Made by a program: the position numbers and the translations under genes | Assembly: GCF_030450125.1 (NCBI RefSeq) | Contig: NZ_CP123923.1 | Location: 2,046,001 to 2,110,000 of the forward strand | Direction: 5' to 3' | Source: Streptomyces sp. WP-1 | GTDB taxonomy: Bacteria; Actinomycetota; Actinomycetes; Streptomycetales; Streptomycetaceae | Length of the DNA stretch: 64,000 bases | Shown: piece by piece, positions 40,914 to 50,776 of the stretch | Layout of the letters: each line of letters opens with the position of its first letter | Position numbering within the stretch: the stretch's first letter is position 1 | Notes under the pieces: model-generated | What the model was told of the DNA's origin: nothing | Databases searched by the model: none | What the model saw: the letters and a program-made list of their open reading frames with translations, nothing else

Positions 40914-43454
40914 CTACAGCCGGGGGTCCACCGGCTCCGACTCCAGGGCCAGGACGCCGAAGACCGCCTCGTGGACCCGCCACAGCGGCTCGCCGCCGGC
41001 CGAGCGGTCCAGTGCTTCCAGACCGAGGGCGTACTCGCGCAGGGCGAGGGAGCGCTTGTGGTTGAGGAAGCGGCGGCGCAGGCGGGCGAGGTTGTCGGGG
41101 CGGGTGTACTCCGGGCCGTAGATGATCCGGAGGTACTCGCGGCCCCGGCACTTGATGCCGGGCTGGACCAGGCGGCCGTCCGGGCGGTGGGCCAGGGCGG
41201 TGAGGGGCTTGACGACCATGCCCTCGCCGCCGCGGCCGGTCATCTCCAGCCACCAGTCGACGCCCGCCGCGACCGACTCGGGGTCGCCCGTGTCGACGTA
41301 GAGGCGGCGGGTGGTGGCCAGCAGGCCGGTGCCGTCGTGTTCCACCAGGCGGTCCAGCAGGGCCAGTTGCTCGTCGTGCGGGAGCGCGGCGAGGCTGCGG
41401 CCCTCGGTGGCGAGGATCTGGAAGGGGGCGAGGCGGACGCCGGAGAGGCCGTCGGTGGTCCAGCAGTAGCGCCGGTACGCGGCGGTGAACGCGGCCGCGT
41501 CCGAGGCGCGTTCGCGCTGCCGGTCGAGCAGCTCGCCCACCTCCGCGCCCCGGGACGCCGCCGCCTCCAGCGCGGCCAGCGCACCCGGGAACACCGCCCC
41601 GGCCGCCGCGCCGACGGCCGCGTACTGGCTGCGCAGCAGACCCGCCGCCTTCAGCGACCACGGCATCAGCTCGGCGTCCAGCAGCAGCCATTCCGTGTCC
41701 AGTTCGGACCAGAGACCGGCGTCCGACACCGCCGTGCGCAGTCGGGTGAGGATCTCCTCGGTCATCGTCCGGTCGTCGAAGAAGGGGCGCCCGGTGCGGG
41801 TGTACAGCGCGCCCGTGGGGCCGTCCACACCGAACCGCTTCACCGCCGCCGCCGCGTCCCGGCACACCAGGACCACGGCCCGCGAGCCCATGTGCTTCTC
41901 CTCGCACACCACCCGCGCGACCCCGTCCGCCGCGTACTGCGCGAACGCCTCCCTCGGGTGCTCCAGATAGCCGTCCACCTCGGAGGTGGCCGTCGGCGCC
42001 ATGGTCGGCGGGAGATACGGCAGCAGGCGCGGGTCGATCGCGAAGCGGCTCATGACCTCCAGGGCCGCCGCCGCGTTCTCCTCGCGGACCGCGACCAGGC
42101 CGGCGTGCCGGGTCTCGACCGCCCGGCGCCCCCGCACATCGGCGAGGTCCAGCGGCCGCCCGTCCGCTCCGCCGGGCGCCTCGGCGCGCAGCGGGCGCGC
42201 CGGCTCGTACCAGACGCGCTCGGCCGGTACGTCGACCAGTTCCCGCTCCGGCCAGCGCAGCGCGGTCAGCTTGCCGCCGAAGACGGCGCCGGTGTCCAGG
42301 CAGATGGTGTTGTTGAGCCAGGTGGCGTCCGGTACCGGGGTGTGGCCGTAGACGACCGCCGCCCGGCCCCGGTAGTCCTCCGCCCACGGGTAGCGCACGG
42401 GCAGGCCGAACTCGTCGGTCTCGCCGGTGGTGTCGCCGTACAGGGCGTGCGAGCGGACCCGGCCGGAGGTGCGGCCGTGGTACTTCTCGGGCAGTCCGGC
42501 GTGGCAGACGACGAGCCTGCCGCCGTCGAGGACGTAGTGGCTGACCAGTCCGTCGAGGAACGTGCGTACCCGCGCCCGGAACTCCTCGCTCTCGCCCTCC
42601 ATCTGGGCGATGGTCTCGGCGAGGCCGTGGGTGTGCTGGACATCGCGGCCCTTGAGGTGACGGCCGTACTTGTTCTCGTGGTTGCCCGGCACACACAGGG
42701 CGTGGCCCGACTCGACCATCGACATCACGCGGCGCAGCACGCCCGGGGAGTCCGGGCCGCGGTCGACCAGGTCGCCGACGAAGACGGCCGTACGGCCCTC
42801 CGGGTGGGCGCCGTCCACATAGCCCAACGTGCCCAGCAGCGACTCAAGTTCGGCGGAGCAGCCGTGGATGTCGCCGATGATGTCGAAGGGGCCGGTGAGG
42901 TGGGTGAGGTCGTTGTAGCGCTTCTCGGTGACGACGGTGGCGCTCTCGGCCTCCTCGGTCCCGCGCAGCACATGCACCTTGCGGAAGCCCTCGCGCTCCA
43001 GGTGGCGCAGGGAGCGGCGCAGTTCGCGGATGTGCCGCTGGACGACCCGGCGCGGCATGTCGGCGCGGTCGGCGCGGGCCGCGTTGCGCTCGGCGCACAC
43101 CTCCTCCGGTATGTCGAGGACGATGGCGATGGGCAGCACGTCGTGCTGCTTGGCCAGTTCGATCAGCCGGCGGCGGCTGTCCTGCTGCACGCTGGTGGCG
43201 TCCACGACGGTGCGGCGCCCGGCGGCGAGCCGCTTGCCGGCGATGTAGTGCAGGACGTCGAAGGCGTCGCGGGTGGCGCCCTGGTCGTTCTCGTCGTCGC
43301 AGACCAGGCCCCGGCAGAAGTCGGAGGAGATCACCTCGGTGGGCTTGAAGTTCCTGCGGGCGAAGGTGGACTTGCCGGAGCCGGAGGCGCCGACGAGGAC
43401 CACGAGGGAGAGGTCGGTGACGGGCAGGGCCCGCCCCTTGCGTGTCTCGGTCAT
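40914..43454 (-). CDS. pnkp: Polynucleotide kinase-phosphatase-ligase of RNA repair
   Basis: An 846-residue bacterial Pnkp with three domains. The N-terminal kinase has P-loop VGASGSGKSTFA (about 20-31). The metallophosphatase is at about 175-400 (GDIHGC, GDLVDRGPDS, GNHENKYG). The C-terminal adenylyltransferase/ligase carries EEKHMGSRAVV as nucleotidyl motif I and GGEGMVVKP later. Pnkp heals broken RNA ends and, with Hen1, seals and marks them with 2'-O-methyl. Its ATG overlaps the Hen1 stop. The long open frame extending upstream is a shadow of the Hen1 and oxidoreductase genes. Confidence 0.93.
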   Translation of the reverse strand: MTETRKGRALPVTDLSLVVLVGASGSGKSTFARRNFKPTEVISSDFCRGLVCDDENDQGATRDAFDVLHYIAGKRLAAGRRTVVDATSVQQDSRRRLIELAKQHDVLPIAIVLDIPEEVCAERNAARADRADMPRRVVQRHIRELRRSLRHLEREGFRKVHVLRGTEEAESATVVTEKRYNDLTHLTGPFDIIGDIHGCSAELESLLGTLGYVDGAHPEGRTAVFVGDLVDRGPDSPGVLRRVMSMVESGHALCVPGNHENKYGRHLKGRDVQHTHGLAETIAQMEGESEEFRARVRTFLDGLVSHYVLDGGRLVVCHAGLPEKYHGRTSGRVRSHALYGDTTGETDEFGLPVRYPWAEDYRGRAAVVYGHTPVPDATWLNNTICLDTGAVFGGKLTALRWPERELVDVPAERVWYEPARPLRAEAPGGADGRPLDLADVRGRRAVETRHAGLVAVREENAAAALEVMSRFAIDPRLLPYLPPTMAPTATSEVDGYLEHPREAFAQYAADGVARVVCEEKHMGSRAVVLVCRDAAAAVKRFGVDGPTGALYTRTGRPFFDDRTMTEEILTRLRTAVSDAGLWSELDTEWLLLDAELMPWSLKAAGLLRSQYAAVGAAAGAVFPGALAALEAAASRGAEVGELLDRQRERASDAAAFTAAYRRYCWTTDGLSGVRLAPFQILATEGRSLAALPHDEQLALLDRLVEHDGTGLLATTRRLYVDTGDPESVAAGVDWWLEMTGRGGEGMVVKPLTALAHRPDGRLVQPGIKCRGREYLRIIYGPEYTRPDNLARLRRRFLNHKRSLALREYALGLEALDRSAGGEPLWRVHEAVFGVLALESEPVDPRL

Positions 43455-44914
43455 GCCGCCTTCGCCTCCTTCTCGGCGCGGAGGGTGAACAGGGCCAGCT
43501 GGGTGGGCGGTCCCACCTCGGGGTCGTCGGGGCCGACGGGCGCGAACTCGACGTCGTACTCGTGCCGTTCGGCGACCTCGGTGGCCCAGGCGCGGAACTC
43601 GGCGCGGGTCCACTCGAAGCGGTGGTCGCCGTGCCGGACGTGTCCGGCGGGCAGGGTCTCCCAGCGGACGTTGTACTCGACGTTCGGGGTGGTCACCACG
43701 ACCGTGCGGGGGCGGGCGTGCCCGAACACGGCGTACTCCAGGGCGGGCAGCCGGGGCAGGTCGAGGTGTTCGACGACCTCGCTGAGCACGGCGGCGTCGT
43801 AGCCCTTGAGCCGCTTGTCGGTGTAGGCGAGCGAGCCCTGCGTCAACCGGACGCGGGACGCCTGCCGTTCGCCCATGCGGTCGAGCTTGAGCCGCCGGGC
43901 GGCGATGGTGAGCGCCCGCACCGACACATCGACCCCGACGATCTCGGTGAACCGGACGTCCTTGAGGAGTTCCTGCACCAACTGCCCCTGCCCGCACCCG
44001 AGGTCGAGCACCCGGGCGGCGCCGCGGGCGCGCAGCACGCCGACGATCACCTCCCGGCGCAGCACCGCGAGCGGGGTCGGCTTCTCCTCCGCCTCGGTCT
44101 CCTCGCCGACCGCGTTGTCGATGGCCTCGACCTCGCTGTCGTCGGCCTCGGCGAGCCGCACCAGCTCCAGCGCCTCGCGCGCCTGCCGGGTCAGCGACCA
44201 GCGGCGGGAGAGATAGCGGCTGGTGATCAGCTGCTGCTCCGGGTGGCCGGGCAGCCAGCCCTCGCCGGCCCGCAGCAGCTTGTCGACCTCGTCGGCACAG
44301 ACCCAGTAGTGCTTGGCGTCGTCCAGGACCGGCAGCAGCACGTACAGGTGGCGCAGCGCCTCGGCGAGGGTCAGCGTCTCGGATTCGAGCACGAGCCGGA
44401 CGTACCGCGAGTCGCCCCACTGCGGGAACTCCGCGTCCAGCGGCACCGGTTCGGCGTCCACGGTCCAGCCCAGCGGCTCGAACAGCTTGCGTACGAGCGC
44501 GGCGCCACCGCGGGCGGGCAGGGCCGGGACCTCGATGCGCAGCGGCAGCGGGGCGGCGGCCCGCTCGGGGCGGGCGGCGCACATCCCGCGCATGGCGCTG
44601 GAGAAGACGCTGCTCAGCGCGACGGCGAGGAGGGAGGAGGCGGCGTAGGGGCGGTCGTTGACGTACTGCGCGAGGGCGGCGTCGGGGGCGCCGCCGCGGC
44701 CCTTGCCCTTGCCGCGCCGCACCAGCGCCGCGGGGTCGGTCTCCAGCAGCAGGGCGGCCGTGCAGCGCGCGTCGTCCGCCTCCGGGTAGAAGACGTGCGC
44801 GGTGCCGTAGGACGTGGAGAAGCGCTGTGCCTTGCCCGGGTGCTTGTGCAACAGGTACCCGAGGTCGGTGGCCGGGTGGGCGGCGTCGCCGCGGAGAGAG
44901 ATCGTCAGGAACAC
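43451..44914 (-). CDS. hen1: RNA 3'-terminal 2'-O-methyltransferase Hen1
   Basis: A 487-residue bacterial Hen1. The N-terminal half (about 1-245) is the Pnkp-binding module. The C-terminal methyltransferase has SAM motif VLDLGCGQGQLVQELL and the metal site EVVEHLDLPRL plus TTPNVEYN. It methylates the repaired 3' end so ribotoxins cannot cut again. The GTG start at 44914 fits the conserved FLTISLRG opening. It is followed directly by pnkp (ATGA overlap), the usual operon. Confidence 0.92.
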   Translation of the reverse strand: MFLTISLRGDAAHPATDLGYLLHKHPGKAQRFSTSYGTAHVFYPEADDARCTAALLLETDPAALVRRGKGKGRGGAPDAALAQYVNDRPYAASSLLAVALSSVFSSAMRGMCAARPERAAAPLPLRIEVPALPARGGAALVRKLFEPLGWTVDAEPVPLDAEFPQWGDSRYVRLVLESETLTLAEALRHLYVLLPVLDDAKHYWVCADEVDKLLRAGEGWLPGHPEQQLITSRYLSRRWSLTRQAREALELVRLAEADDSEVEAIDNAVGEETEAEEKPTPLAVLRREVIVGVLRARGAARVLDLGCGQGQLVQELLKDVRFTEIVGVDVSVRALTIAARRLKLDRMGERQASRVRLTQGSLAYTDKRLKGYDAAVLSEVVEHLDLPRLPALEYAVFGHARPRTVVVTTPNVEYNVRWETLPAGHVRHGDHRFEWTRAEFRAWATEVAERHEYDVEFAPVGPDDPEVGPPTQLALFTLRAEKEAKAA

Positions 44915-45017
44915 ATGTCCGAGTCTGGCGGCCCGAGCACCCCGCTGACCACCGGTTTTCACGCCTCCGGGCGGCTTTGTGCCTGGTTGCGCGCGCAACG
45001 GCAGGCATGATGGACGC

Positions 45018-45941
45018 ATGGATCTTCGAGTCTTCACCGAACCCCAGCAGGGCGCGACCTACGACACGCTGCTGCGTGTCGCCAAGGCCGCCGAGGAACT
45101 GGGCTATGACGCGTTTTTCCGCTCGGACCACTATCTCCACATGGGCAACGCGGACGGTCTGCCCGGCCCCACCGACGCCTGGATCACCCTCGCCGGCATC
45201 GCCCGGGAGACCAGCCGCATCCGGCTCGGCACCCTGATGACGGCCGGTACCTTCCGCCTCCCCGGTGTGCTGGCCATCCAGGTGGCGCAGGTCGACCAGA
45301 TGTCCGGCGGCCGGGTGGAGCTGGGGCTCGGTTCGGGCTGGTACGAGGAGGAGCACAAGGCGTACGGCATCCCGTTCCCGAAGGAGAAGTTCGGGCGGCT
45401 GGAGGAGCAGCTGGCGATCGTCACGGGGCTGTGGGAGACGCCGGTCGGCGAGCGGTTCAGTTACGACGGTTCGTACTACCGGTTGCAGGACTCCCCCGCG
45501 CTGCCGAAGCCGGCGCAGAGCCGGGTGCCGGTGCTCATCGGCGGTCACGGTGCCAAGCGGACGCCGGCGCTGGCGGCGGAGTACGCCACCGAGTTCAACA
45601 TTCCCTTCGCCTCCGTCGAGGACAGCGAGCGGCAGTTCGGCCGGGTGCGGGCGGCGGCCGAGGAGCGCGGGCGCAAGGGCGACGACCTCGTCTACTCCAC
45701 CGCGCTGGTCGCCTGTGTCGGCAGGAACGACGCCGAGGTCGAGCGGCGGGCGGAGGCCATCGGCCGCGAGGTGGACGAGCTGAAGGCCAACGGTCTCGCG
45801 GGCTCCCCGGCGGAGGTCGTGGAGAAGCTGGGGCGCTATGCGGCGGTGGGTTCGGGGCGGGTCTACCTGCAGATGCTGGACCTGGACGACCTGGCCCACC
45901 TGGAGCTGATCGCGTCCGAGGTCATGCCGCACGTCGCCTGA
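45018..45941 (+). CDS. LLM-class F420-dependent oxidoreductase
   Basis: A 307-residue luciferase-like TIM-barrel protein: AAEELGYDAFFRSDHYLHMG, RIRLGTLM, ELGLGSGWYEEEHKAYG and PVLIGGHGAKRTPALAAEYA. These are marks of the actinobacterial F420-linked TIGR03560-type group. The substrate is unknown. ATG 45018 begins MDLRVFTEP, the conserved opening; an earlier in-frame ATG has no site. It is divergent from the Hen1 gene. Confidence 0.85.
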   Translation: MDLRVFTEPQQGATYDTLLRVAKAAEELGYDAFFRSDHYLHMGNADGLPGPTDAWITLAGIARETSRIRLGTLMTAGTFRLPGVLAIQVAQVDQMSGGRVELGLGSGWYEEEHKAYGIPFPKEKFGRLEEQLAIVTGLWETPVGERFSYDGSYYRLQDSPALPKPAQSRVPVLIGGHGAKRTPALAAEYATEFNIPFASVEDSERQFGRVRAAAEERGRKGDDLVYSTALVACVGRNDAEVERRAEAIGREVDELKANGLAGSPAEVVEKLGRYAAVGSGRVYLQMLDLDDLAHLELIASEVMPHVA

Positions 45942-45957
45942 CCGGGCGGCCGGGACC

Positions 45958-45982
45958 GGCACCGTCTCCCGCGGGCGGTGCC
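45958..45982. terminator. Hairpin between convergent genes
   Basis: GGCACCG pairs with CGGTGCC around an 11-base loop, between the oxidoreductase and the DUF6099-like gene. It is a weak to moderate terminator for both strands. Confidence 0.5.
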
Positions 45983-46038
45983 GCGCGCCGACGCGGGGCT
46001 CCCGGCGCGAACCGTCGTACACGGTCCCTGCGCGGCGG

Positions 46039-46539
46039 CTACGCGCAGGGCGCGCCTCCGAAGGGGCTGCGCTGGTTGTCGTCGGCCGATAACACCTCCT
46101 CCCGCGCGGCGAGCTTGCGCAGCATCTCGCGGACCCGGTCGCGGGACTCGTCGGCGGCGTCGATGGCCTCCATGCACTGCCAGTACGTCGTCTCGTCCGC
46201 TGCGGCGCTGGCCATGCCGACCAGGGCCATGCCGACCTCGCCGAGCAGTCCGCCGAGGCAGAGCAGGGTCTCGCGGGCGTCGTCCAGCCGGGTGAGCTGG
46301 GCGGCGCGCAGATCGCCGAGGTCCAGCTCGGGCGGGTCGAGGACGCCGCAGCCCCGGCCCGCCAGCTCGGTCAGCCCGAGCGCCTCGCCGCGCAGTTCCG
46401 GCGGTCCGGAGACCGCGAGCCTGCTGCCGATCGCCTGGGCGAGGGCCTGTGCCTGCCACACCTCCGCCATCAACTCGTGTGTGTCCGCGCCGCTCGCCAG
46501 GGCTCGTCTGCCGGTGAGGATGAGTCGTACCGCGTCCAT
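46039..46539 (-). CDS. DUF6099-like streptomycete protein
   Basis: A 166-residue all-helical protein beginning MDAVRLILTGRRALA. It has QAQALAQAIGSRLAVSGPPE, a centre rich in Asp/Leu, and TTYWQCMEAIDAADESRDRV near the C-terminus, as in DUF6099 proteins. No catalytic motif or membrane span is visible. Function is unknown. ATG 46539 is the conserved start. Confidence 0.65.
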   Translation of the reverse strand: MDAVRLILTGRRALASGADTHELMAEVWQAQALAQAIGSRLAVSGPPELRGEALGLTELAGRGCGVLDPPELDLGDLRAAQLTRLDDARETLLCLGGLLGEVGMALVGMASAAADETTYWQCMEAIDAADESRDRVREMLRKLAAREEVLSADDNQRSPFGGAPCA

Positions 46540-46721
46540 CCGTCGCCCCCGTCCCTCCACGCACTCGCTCGTACGTTCACTGGCTCTCCTGTCCACTACC
46601 CAGAGTGAGGGTCGTTGGTGCGAAAAGCTAGAGGAAGCCCGAAATCTGGGGACAACAATTCGGATTCGACAGGTGAATTGACTTCGGAGAGTGATAATGG
46701 AACCAGGGAGTCCGTCTGTTG

Positions 46722-47054
46722 TCACTTCTCGGGCGCCGGAAAGCGGTGTTCGTTGCGATCGATCTTCTCGGACAGGGCGGTCAGCGGGTCGATGTCCAGG
46801 ACCGCGCAGAACTGGAGGAGATAGGCGAGGACATCGGCGACCTCGTCGCGGACGCGGTGCGCGGTTGCGGGGTCGGACATCACCCGGGCCGACTCCTCGG
46901 GGGTCAACCACTGGAAGATCTCGACCAGTTCGGAGCTCTCCACGCTCAGCGCGGAGGCGAGGTTCTTGGGGGTGTGGTACTGCCCCCAGTTCCGGGCGGC
47001 GGCGAACTCGGCGAGTCGGCGCTGGAGTCGGGGGAGGTCAGGGTGTTCCGTCAC
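46722..47054 (-). CDS. MazG-like nucleotide pyrophosphohydrolase
   Basis: A 110-residue helical NTP pyrophosphatase. The metal-binding acids are ESSELVEIFQW and DEVADVLAYLLQ, the EXXE-N-EXXD arrangement, and the conserved KNLASALSVE leads the first helix. Small single-domain members hydrolyse dCTP or house-clean damaged nucleotides. Its 5' end overlaps the ATPase gene by 17 bases, so they form an operon. Confidence 0.82.
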   Translation of the reverse strand: MTEHPDLPRLQRRLAEFAAARNWGQYHTPKNLASALSVESSELVEIFQWLTPEESARVMSDPATAHRVRDEVADVLAYLLQFCAVLDIDPLTALSEKIDRNEHRFPAPEK

Positions 47055-48246
47055 GGTTCAGGTGTACCACTGTGACGCCCTCGGCCCCCGCGCACCAGGA
47101 GGCGTCGTTCACCGCGGCCACGAGCCGGATGTGCCCGTACTCGCCCATGGCCGCCGCGAGGCGCAGCAGGGACCGGCGCTGGCCCGGGTCGAGGGAGCGG
47201 TCGAAGCCGTCGGCGAGGACGGTGAGGGAGCGCAGGGCGTCGGGGACCTCGCCGGGCGGGTCCATGGCCAGGACGCCGGGGCCGGTCAGCAGGACCAAGG
47301 TGTGGGCGAGATAGCGCAGTTCGCCCTCGCCGAGGCGGGCCAGTTCCGTGCGGTGGCCGTCACCGCGGTCGAGCAGGGCGCGCACCGTGCCGTCGAAGAG
47401 GGGTTCGGCGATCAGGTCGTGCACCGGTCCCGCGCAGCCCGCGCGCAGCGCCTCGACCAGCCGGCCGTGTCTGCGGGCGCACTCGGCGCGGGTGCGCCAG
47501 AGCACGTCGGCGAGGTTGTCGCAGCCGGGCATCAGCCGGCCGGAGCCGGTGGGCACGGGGGTGCGCATGCAGTCGGGGCGGGGATCGCAGACGAAGACCG
47601 AGCGCAGGGCGACGACCATCTGCTCGGCCGCGGCCAGCACCCTGCGCTGGCCGTCGGTCTTGCCGGCCACGCGCAGCGGGAGCAGGGCGGTGCCGAGGCG
47701 GTCGTCGGGCAGCGGCGCGCGGGTCACCGGAGCGGTGCCCGCGGTGTGCCAGGCGGCCTGCACGGCGCGGCGCCCCGGGTCCCGTAACGCGGTCTGGAGC
47801 AGGACGACATCGCCCGCGCTCAGCCGCTCGCCCACGATCCGCAGCTGCGGTTCGGCCTGTACGGCGAGGTCGAGCCGGACCGGCCCCTCGGCGCCGTCGG
47901 CCGTACAGCCGATCCGGAAGCCGCGCCGTCCCTCGCCGTCGGGCCGGGCCCGGTCGGGCACGCAGGCGACGGGATCCGGGAACGCCTCCACGAGCGGGGC
48001 GCCGCCGGAGAGCCGGGCCAGCGCCTCGTAGGCCGCCAGCGCCGTGGTCTTCCCCGAGCCGCTGGGGCCGGCGAACACCGTGACCGCCCCGAGGGGGAAT
48101 CCGGCGCCCCGGTGCCCGGCGAACGCCGACAGGCGCAGCTCGGTGATCCGGGGCCGTACATCGAGGGGCTCGCGGGACTTCGGCGGAAGGGTCCCGCAGA
48201 ACCCCTCGGCCACCGGCGGCTCAGCGGACGCGAAAGGCATGGCCAT
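47038..48246 (-). CDS. AAA-type ATPase (SMC-like, ATP-binding)
   Basis: A 402-residue ATP-binding protein. The Walker A is VFAGPSGSGKTTALAAYEAL near residue 55. The fold continues to an ABC-signature-like LGEGELRYLAHTLVLL and a Walker-B-like PGVLAMDPPGEVPDAL near residue 320. The pattern resembles RecF/OLD-type ATPases without a nuclease domain. The start is placed at ATG 48246; one two codons later is equally good. It overlaps the MazG-like gene. Confidence 0.72.
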   Translation of the reverse strand: MAMPFASAEPPVAEGFCGTLPPKSREPLDVRPRITELRLSAFAGHRGAGFPLGAVTVFAGPSGSGKTTALAAYEALARLSGGAPLVEAFPDPVACVPDRARPDGEGRRGFRIGCTADGAEGPVRLDLAVQAEPQLRIVGERLSAGDVVLLQTALRDPGRRAVQAAWHTAGTAPVTRAPLPDDRLGTALLPLRVAGKTDGQRRVLAAAEQMVVALRSVFVCDPRPDCMRTPVPTGSGRLMPGCDNLADVLWRTRAECARRHGRLVEALRAGCAGPVHDLIAEPLFDGTVRALLDRGDGHRTELARLGEGELRYLAHTLVLLTGPGVLAMDPPGEVPDALRSLTVLADGFDRSLDPGQRRSLLRLAAAMGEYGHIRLVAAVNDASWCAGAEGVTVVHLNRDGTP

Positions 48247-48381
48247 CCCCGGAACGTAGGGCGCCACCGAGGGGGCGAACCGTTTCCCCGGTGGAGGTTC
48301 CCACGATCGGGGGCGTTCACGGCAACAACGGGACCGGCCTCACTCCGGAGAGCTACGGGGAGCCATGGGGTGGGCCCGCGC

Positions 48382-48759
48382 TCACCCCGCGCCCTCCAGC
48401 AGCCCGCTGACCTCCGTGCCCGGCGGGGTCAGCAGGAAGACGTTGCGGTCCACCCGGTGCATCCCGCTGCCCAGGCCGAAGACGACGCCCGTGCTGAAGT
48501 CGAGGACCCGCTTGGCGACGTCCCCCTCGGCTCCGGAGAGGTCGAGGAGGACGGGCGCGCCCGCCATCACCGTCTCGGCGACCTCGCGGGCGTCGGCGAA
48601 GACGTTGACGCGGAGGACCACGAAACGGCGCCGGGTCTCGGTCTCGTCGTCCGGTAGGGAGCGGTGGTTGACCGCCGAGGGCCACGCGTCGCGGCCCCGT
48701 AGTGGCACGACCTGGGCGAGCCCTTCCCACTGTTCATCGGTGACGTCGTAACGGCTCAC
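48382..48759 (-). CDS. SepF-like cell division protein
   Basis: A 125-residue SepF paralogue. The core FADAREVAETVMAGAPVLLD and KRVLDFSTGVVFGLGSGMHR are the SepF signature, with a C-terminal VFLLTPPGTEV strand. SepF polymers bind FtsZ at the division site. Streptomycetes carry extra SepF-like genes. This copy lies away from the dcw cluster. GTG 48759 is chosen because GGGGGAG lies six bases upstream; an ATG ten codons earlier is possible. Confidence 0.85.
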   Translation of the reverse strand: MSRYDVTDEQWEGLAQVVPLRGRDAWPSAVNHRSLPDDETETRRRFVVLRVNVFADAREVAETVMAGAPVLLDLSGAEGDVAKRVLDFSTGVVFGLGSGMHRVDRNVFLLTPPGTEVSGLLEGAG

Positions 48760-48993
48760 CGGCTCCCCCCGACCTTGCTCGCTTTCCATGCCTGCACCAG
48801 GCAATTCTTACGCCAAGTCACCCGTTCGGCCCAACAGCGACACACAACGACACGGAGTCGATCGGTCCGGTGGCGCCGACACCGCCCCATCCATGAGCAG
48901 ATGTGCGAATATGCCCGCTTCTTACCGCCCTCATACCGGACTCTTCACCGCTGGTCGCACACCGGTCACGCACCGCCGCTAGCGTCCGGTCCC

Positions 48994-50757
48994 GTGCACT
49001 TGGCAGAAACACAGCAGGTGACGCCCGGCCGGCGGACGCAGTCGGCGGTGTCCGCCGTACCCGGGCCGCGCGCGCAGGCGTCCGGCGGGCCCGCGCAGTG
49101 GCATCGCGTCCTCACGCTCCTGGCCGACGTGAGCCTCTTCATCGGCACGCGTTCCGTCTGGACGCAGGCGGCCACGCACCGCCTGGTCCTCGCCGGGGTC
49201 ATCTCCCTGTGCTACGCGGCGATCCTGGTGACCGGCGTCCTCGCGCTGACGGTCCGCCGGACCCGCTCGCTGGCGCGCCTCGACCTGGTGGTGCTGGTGA
49301 CCGCGGTCGTCCTCGCCCTGTGCGCGTGGGCGCTGAACCACGGCGGCGGCGACGAGGCGCTGCTGACCACCCAGGCCGCGAAGGAACTCGTCCACGGGCA
49401 CAACCTGTACGAGCATCCGTGGCCATGGCTGTTCCGCGTCAAGGGCGTCGCCCTGACCGCGACGACGACCGGCGGATACGACTACACGTACGGCTATCCC
49501 CCGCTCGCGCCGCTGCTCACCGTCCCGTTCCTGTGGCTCGGCCACGGCGGCGCCCCGGCGACGGCGGTGGGCACCCTCGCCCTGATCGCGGGTGCGATCG
49601 CGCTGTGGCGGCTGGTCCCGGCGCAGTGGCGGTCGGCGGCCACGATGGTCTTCCTCGGCTTCGGCCTGCTGCCCAGCTACGGCCGCCAGGGCTACCCGGC
49701 GATCCTCGCCCTCGCGCTGCTGGTCCCGGTGGTGGTCCGCTGGCCCCGGCTCGGCGCGCGCGGCCGGCTCGGCGCGGTCGGCGTCGCCCGTGCCGCCTGC
49801 CTCGGCGCGGCCTGCGCCGCCCAGCAACTCCCCTGGTTCGTCACGCCGTTCCTGCTCGCCGGGATCTACGCGGTGCGCCGCGGCGAGCTGGGCGGCCGGG
49901 CGGCCGCGCGCGTGGTGCTGCGGATCACCGGGGTCGCCGTCCTGGCCTTCCTGCTGATCGACGCCTATCTGATCGTGACCGAGCCCGGCCCGTGGCTGCG
50001 CGGCATCGTGCTGCCGCTGACCCAGGGCGCGGTGCTGCACGGCCAGGGCATCGTCGGCATCTCGCTGTACTTCACCCACGGCAGCGACCGCCTCGACTGG
50101 TACGGCCACGCGAGCATGCTGCTGGCCGCCGCCCTGCTCGCCCTGTTCGTGCTGTTCGTACGGCGCCTGGGACCGGCCGCGACCGTGCTGCCGTGGTGCG
50201 CGTTCTTCCTGGCGACGCGCTCGCAGGACGGCTACTACCTGATGATGACCCCACTGTGGCTGGCGGCCGCGGTCACCGCGCCCCTGCCGGAGTTCGCGCA
50301 GGCGTGGCAGCCCCGGCCGCGCTTCCTGGCCGGTCCCCGGCGCAGGGCCGTCCGGCTCGCGGCCGTCCCGGTGCTGCTCGCGCCCGCCCTGGTCAGCGCG
50401 GTCCTCGCGGCCACCGGGAGCCCGCCGCTGCGGATGGACATCACGGCGGTACGGCCCCTCACGCCCGGCACGGTCTCCGGGGTGACCCTGAGGGTCGCCA
50501 ACACCGGCGACGACCCGCTCACCCCGCACTACATGCTCACCACCGGCCAGGGCATGACCCGCTACTGGCCGCTCGCCCACGGCCCGGCCACCATCCCCGC
50601 GCACGGCGCGGCGACCGTCGAACTCCGCGCCCCCTCCGGCAGCTTCACGCTCCCGAGGAAACGGAACACCCGGCTGCGGCTGCGGGCCTTCACCGGCGGC
50701 CCCCAGACGCTCTCCACCCGGGACGTACGCCGGTCCGAGCTGCGCGTCAAGGGCTGA
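48994..50757 (+). CDS. Large membrane protein, GT-C-like glycosyltransferase candidate
   Basis: A 587-residue protein with about ten to twelve spans from residue 70 on, then an extracytoplasmic beta-rich C-terminal domain of about 110 residues (GVTLRVANTGDDPLTPHYML). An acidic loop just after an early span (NHGGGDEALLTTQAAKELV) and a following HGHNLYEHPW loop fit polyprenol-dependent GT-C enzymes. The GTG at 48994 follows TAGCGT by about eight bases, suggesting a leaderless transcript. Substrate is unknown. Confidence 0.6.
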   Translation: MHLAETQQVTPGRRTQSAVSAVPGPRAQASGGPAQWHRVLTLLADVSLFIGTRSVWTQAATHRLVLAGVISLCYAAILVTGVLALTVRRTRSLARLDLVVLVTAVVLALCAWALNHGGGDEALLTTQAAKELVHGHNLYEHPWPWLFRVKGVALTATTTGGYDYTYGYPPLAPLLTVPFLWLGHGGAPATAVGTLALIAGAIALWRLVPAQWRSAATMVFLGFGLLPSYGRQGYPAILALALLVPVVVRWPRLGARGRLGAVGVARAACLGAACAAQQLPWFVTPFLLAGIYAVRRGELGGRAAARVVLRITGVAVLAFLLIDAYLIVTEPGPWLRGIVLPLTQGAVLHGQGIVGISLYFTHGSDRLDWYGHASMLLAAALLALFVLFVRRLGPAATVLPWCAFFLATRSQDGYYLMMTPLWLAAAVTAPLPEFAQAWQPRPRFLAGPRRRAVRLAAVPVLLAPALVSAVLAATGSPPLRMDITAVRPLTPGTVSGVTLRVANTGDDPLTPHYMLTTGQGMTRYWPLAHGPATIPAHGAATVELRAPSGSFTLPRKRNTRLRLRAFTGGPQTLSTRDVRRSELRVKG

Positions 50758-50776
50758 ACGGCCCCACCCGCCCCCT

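Noticed and set aside
40914..46022. A single open frame of about 1700 codons on the minus strand
   Set aside because: Only 40914-43454 encodes a recognisable protein (Pnkp). The rest is an antisense or out-of-phase shadow of the Hen1 and oxidoreductase genes caused by high GC.
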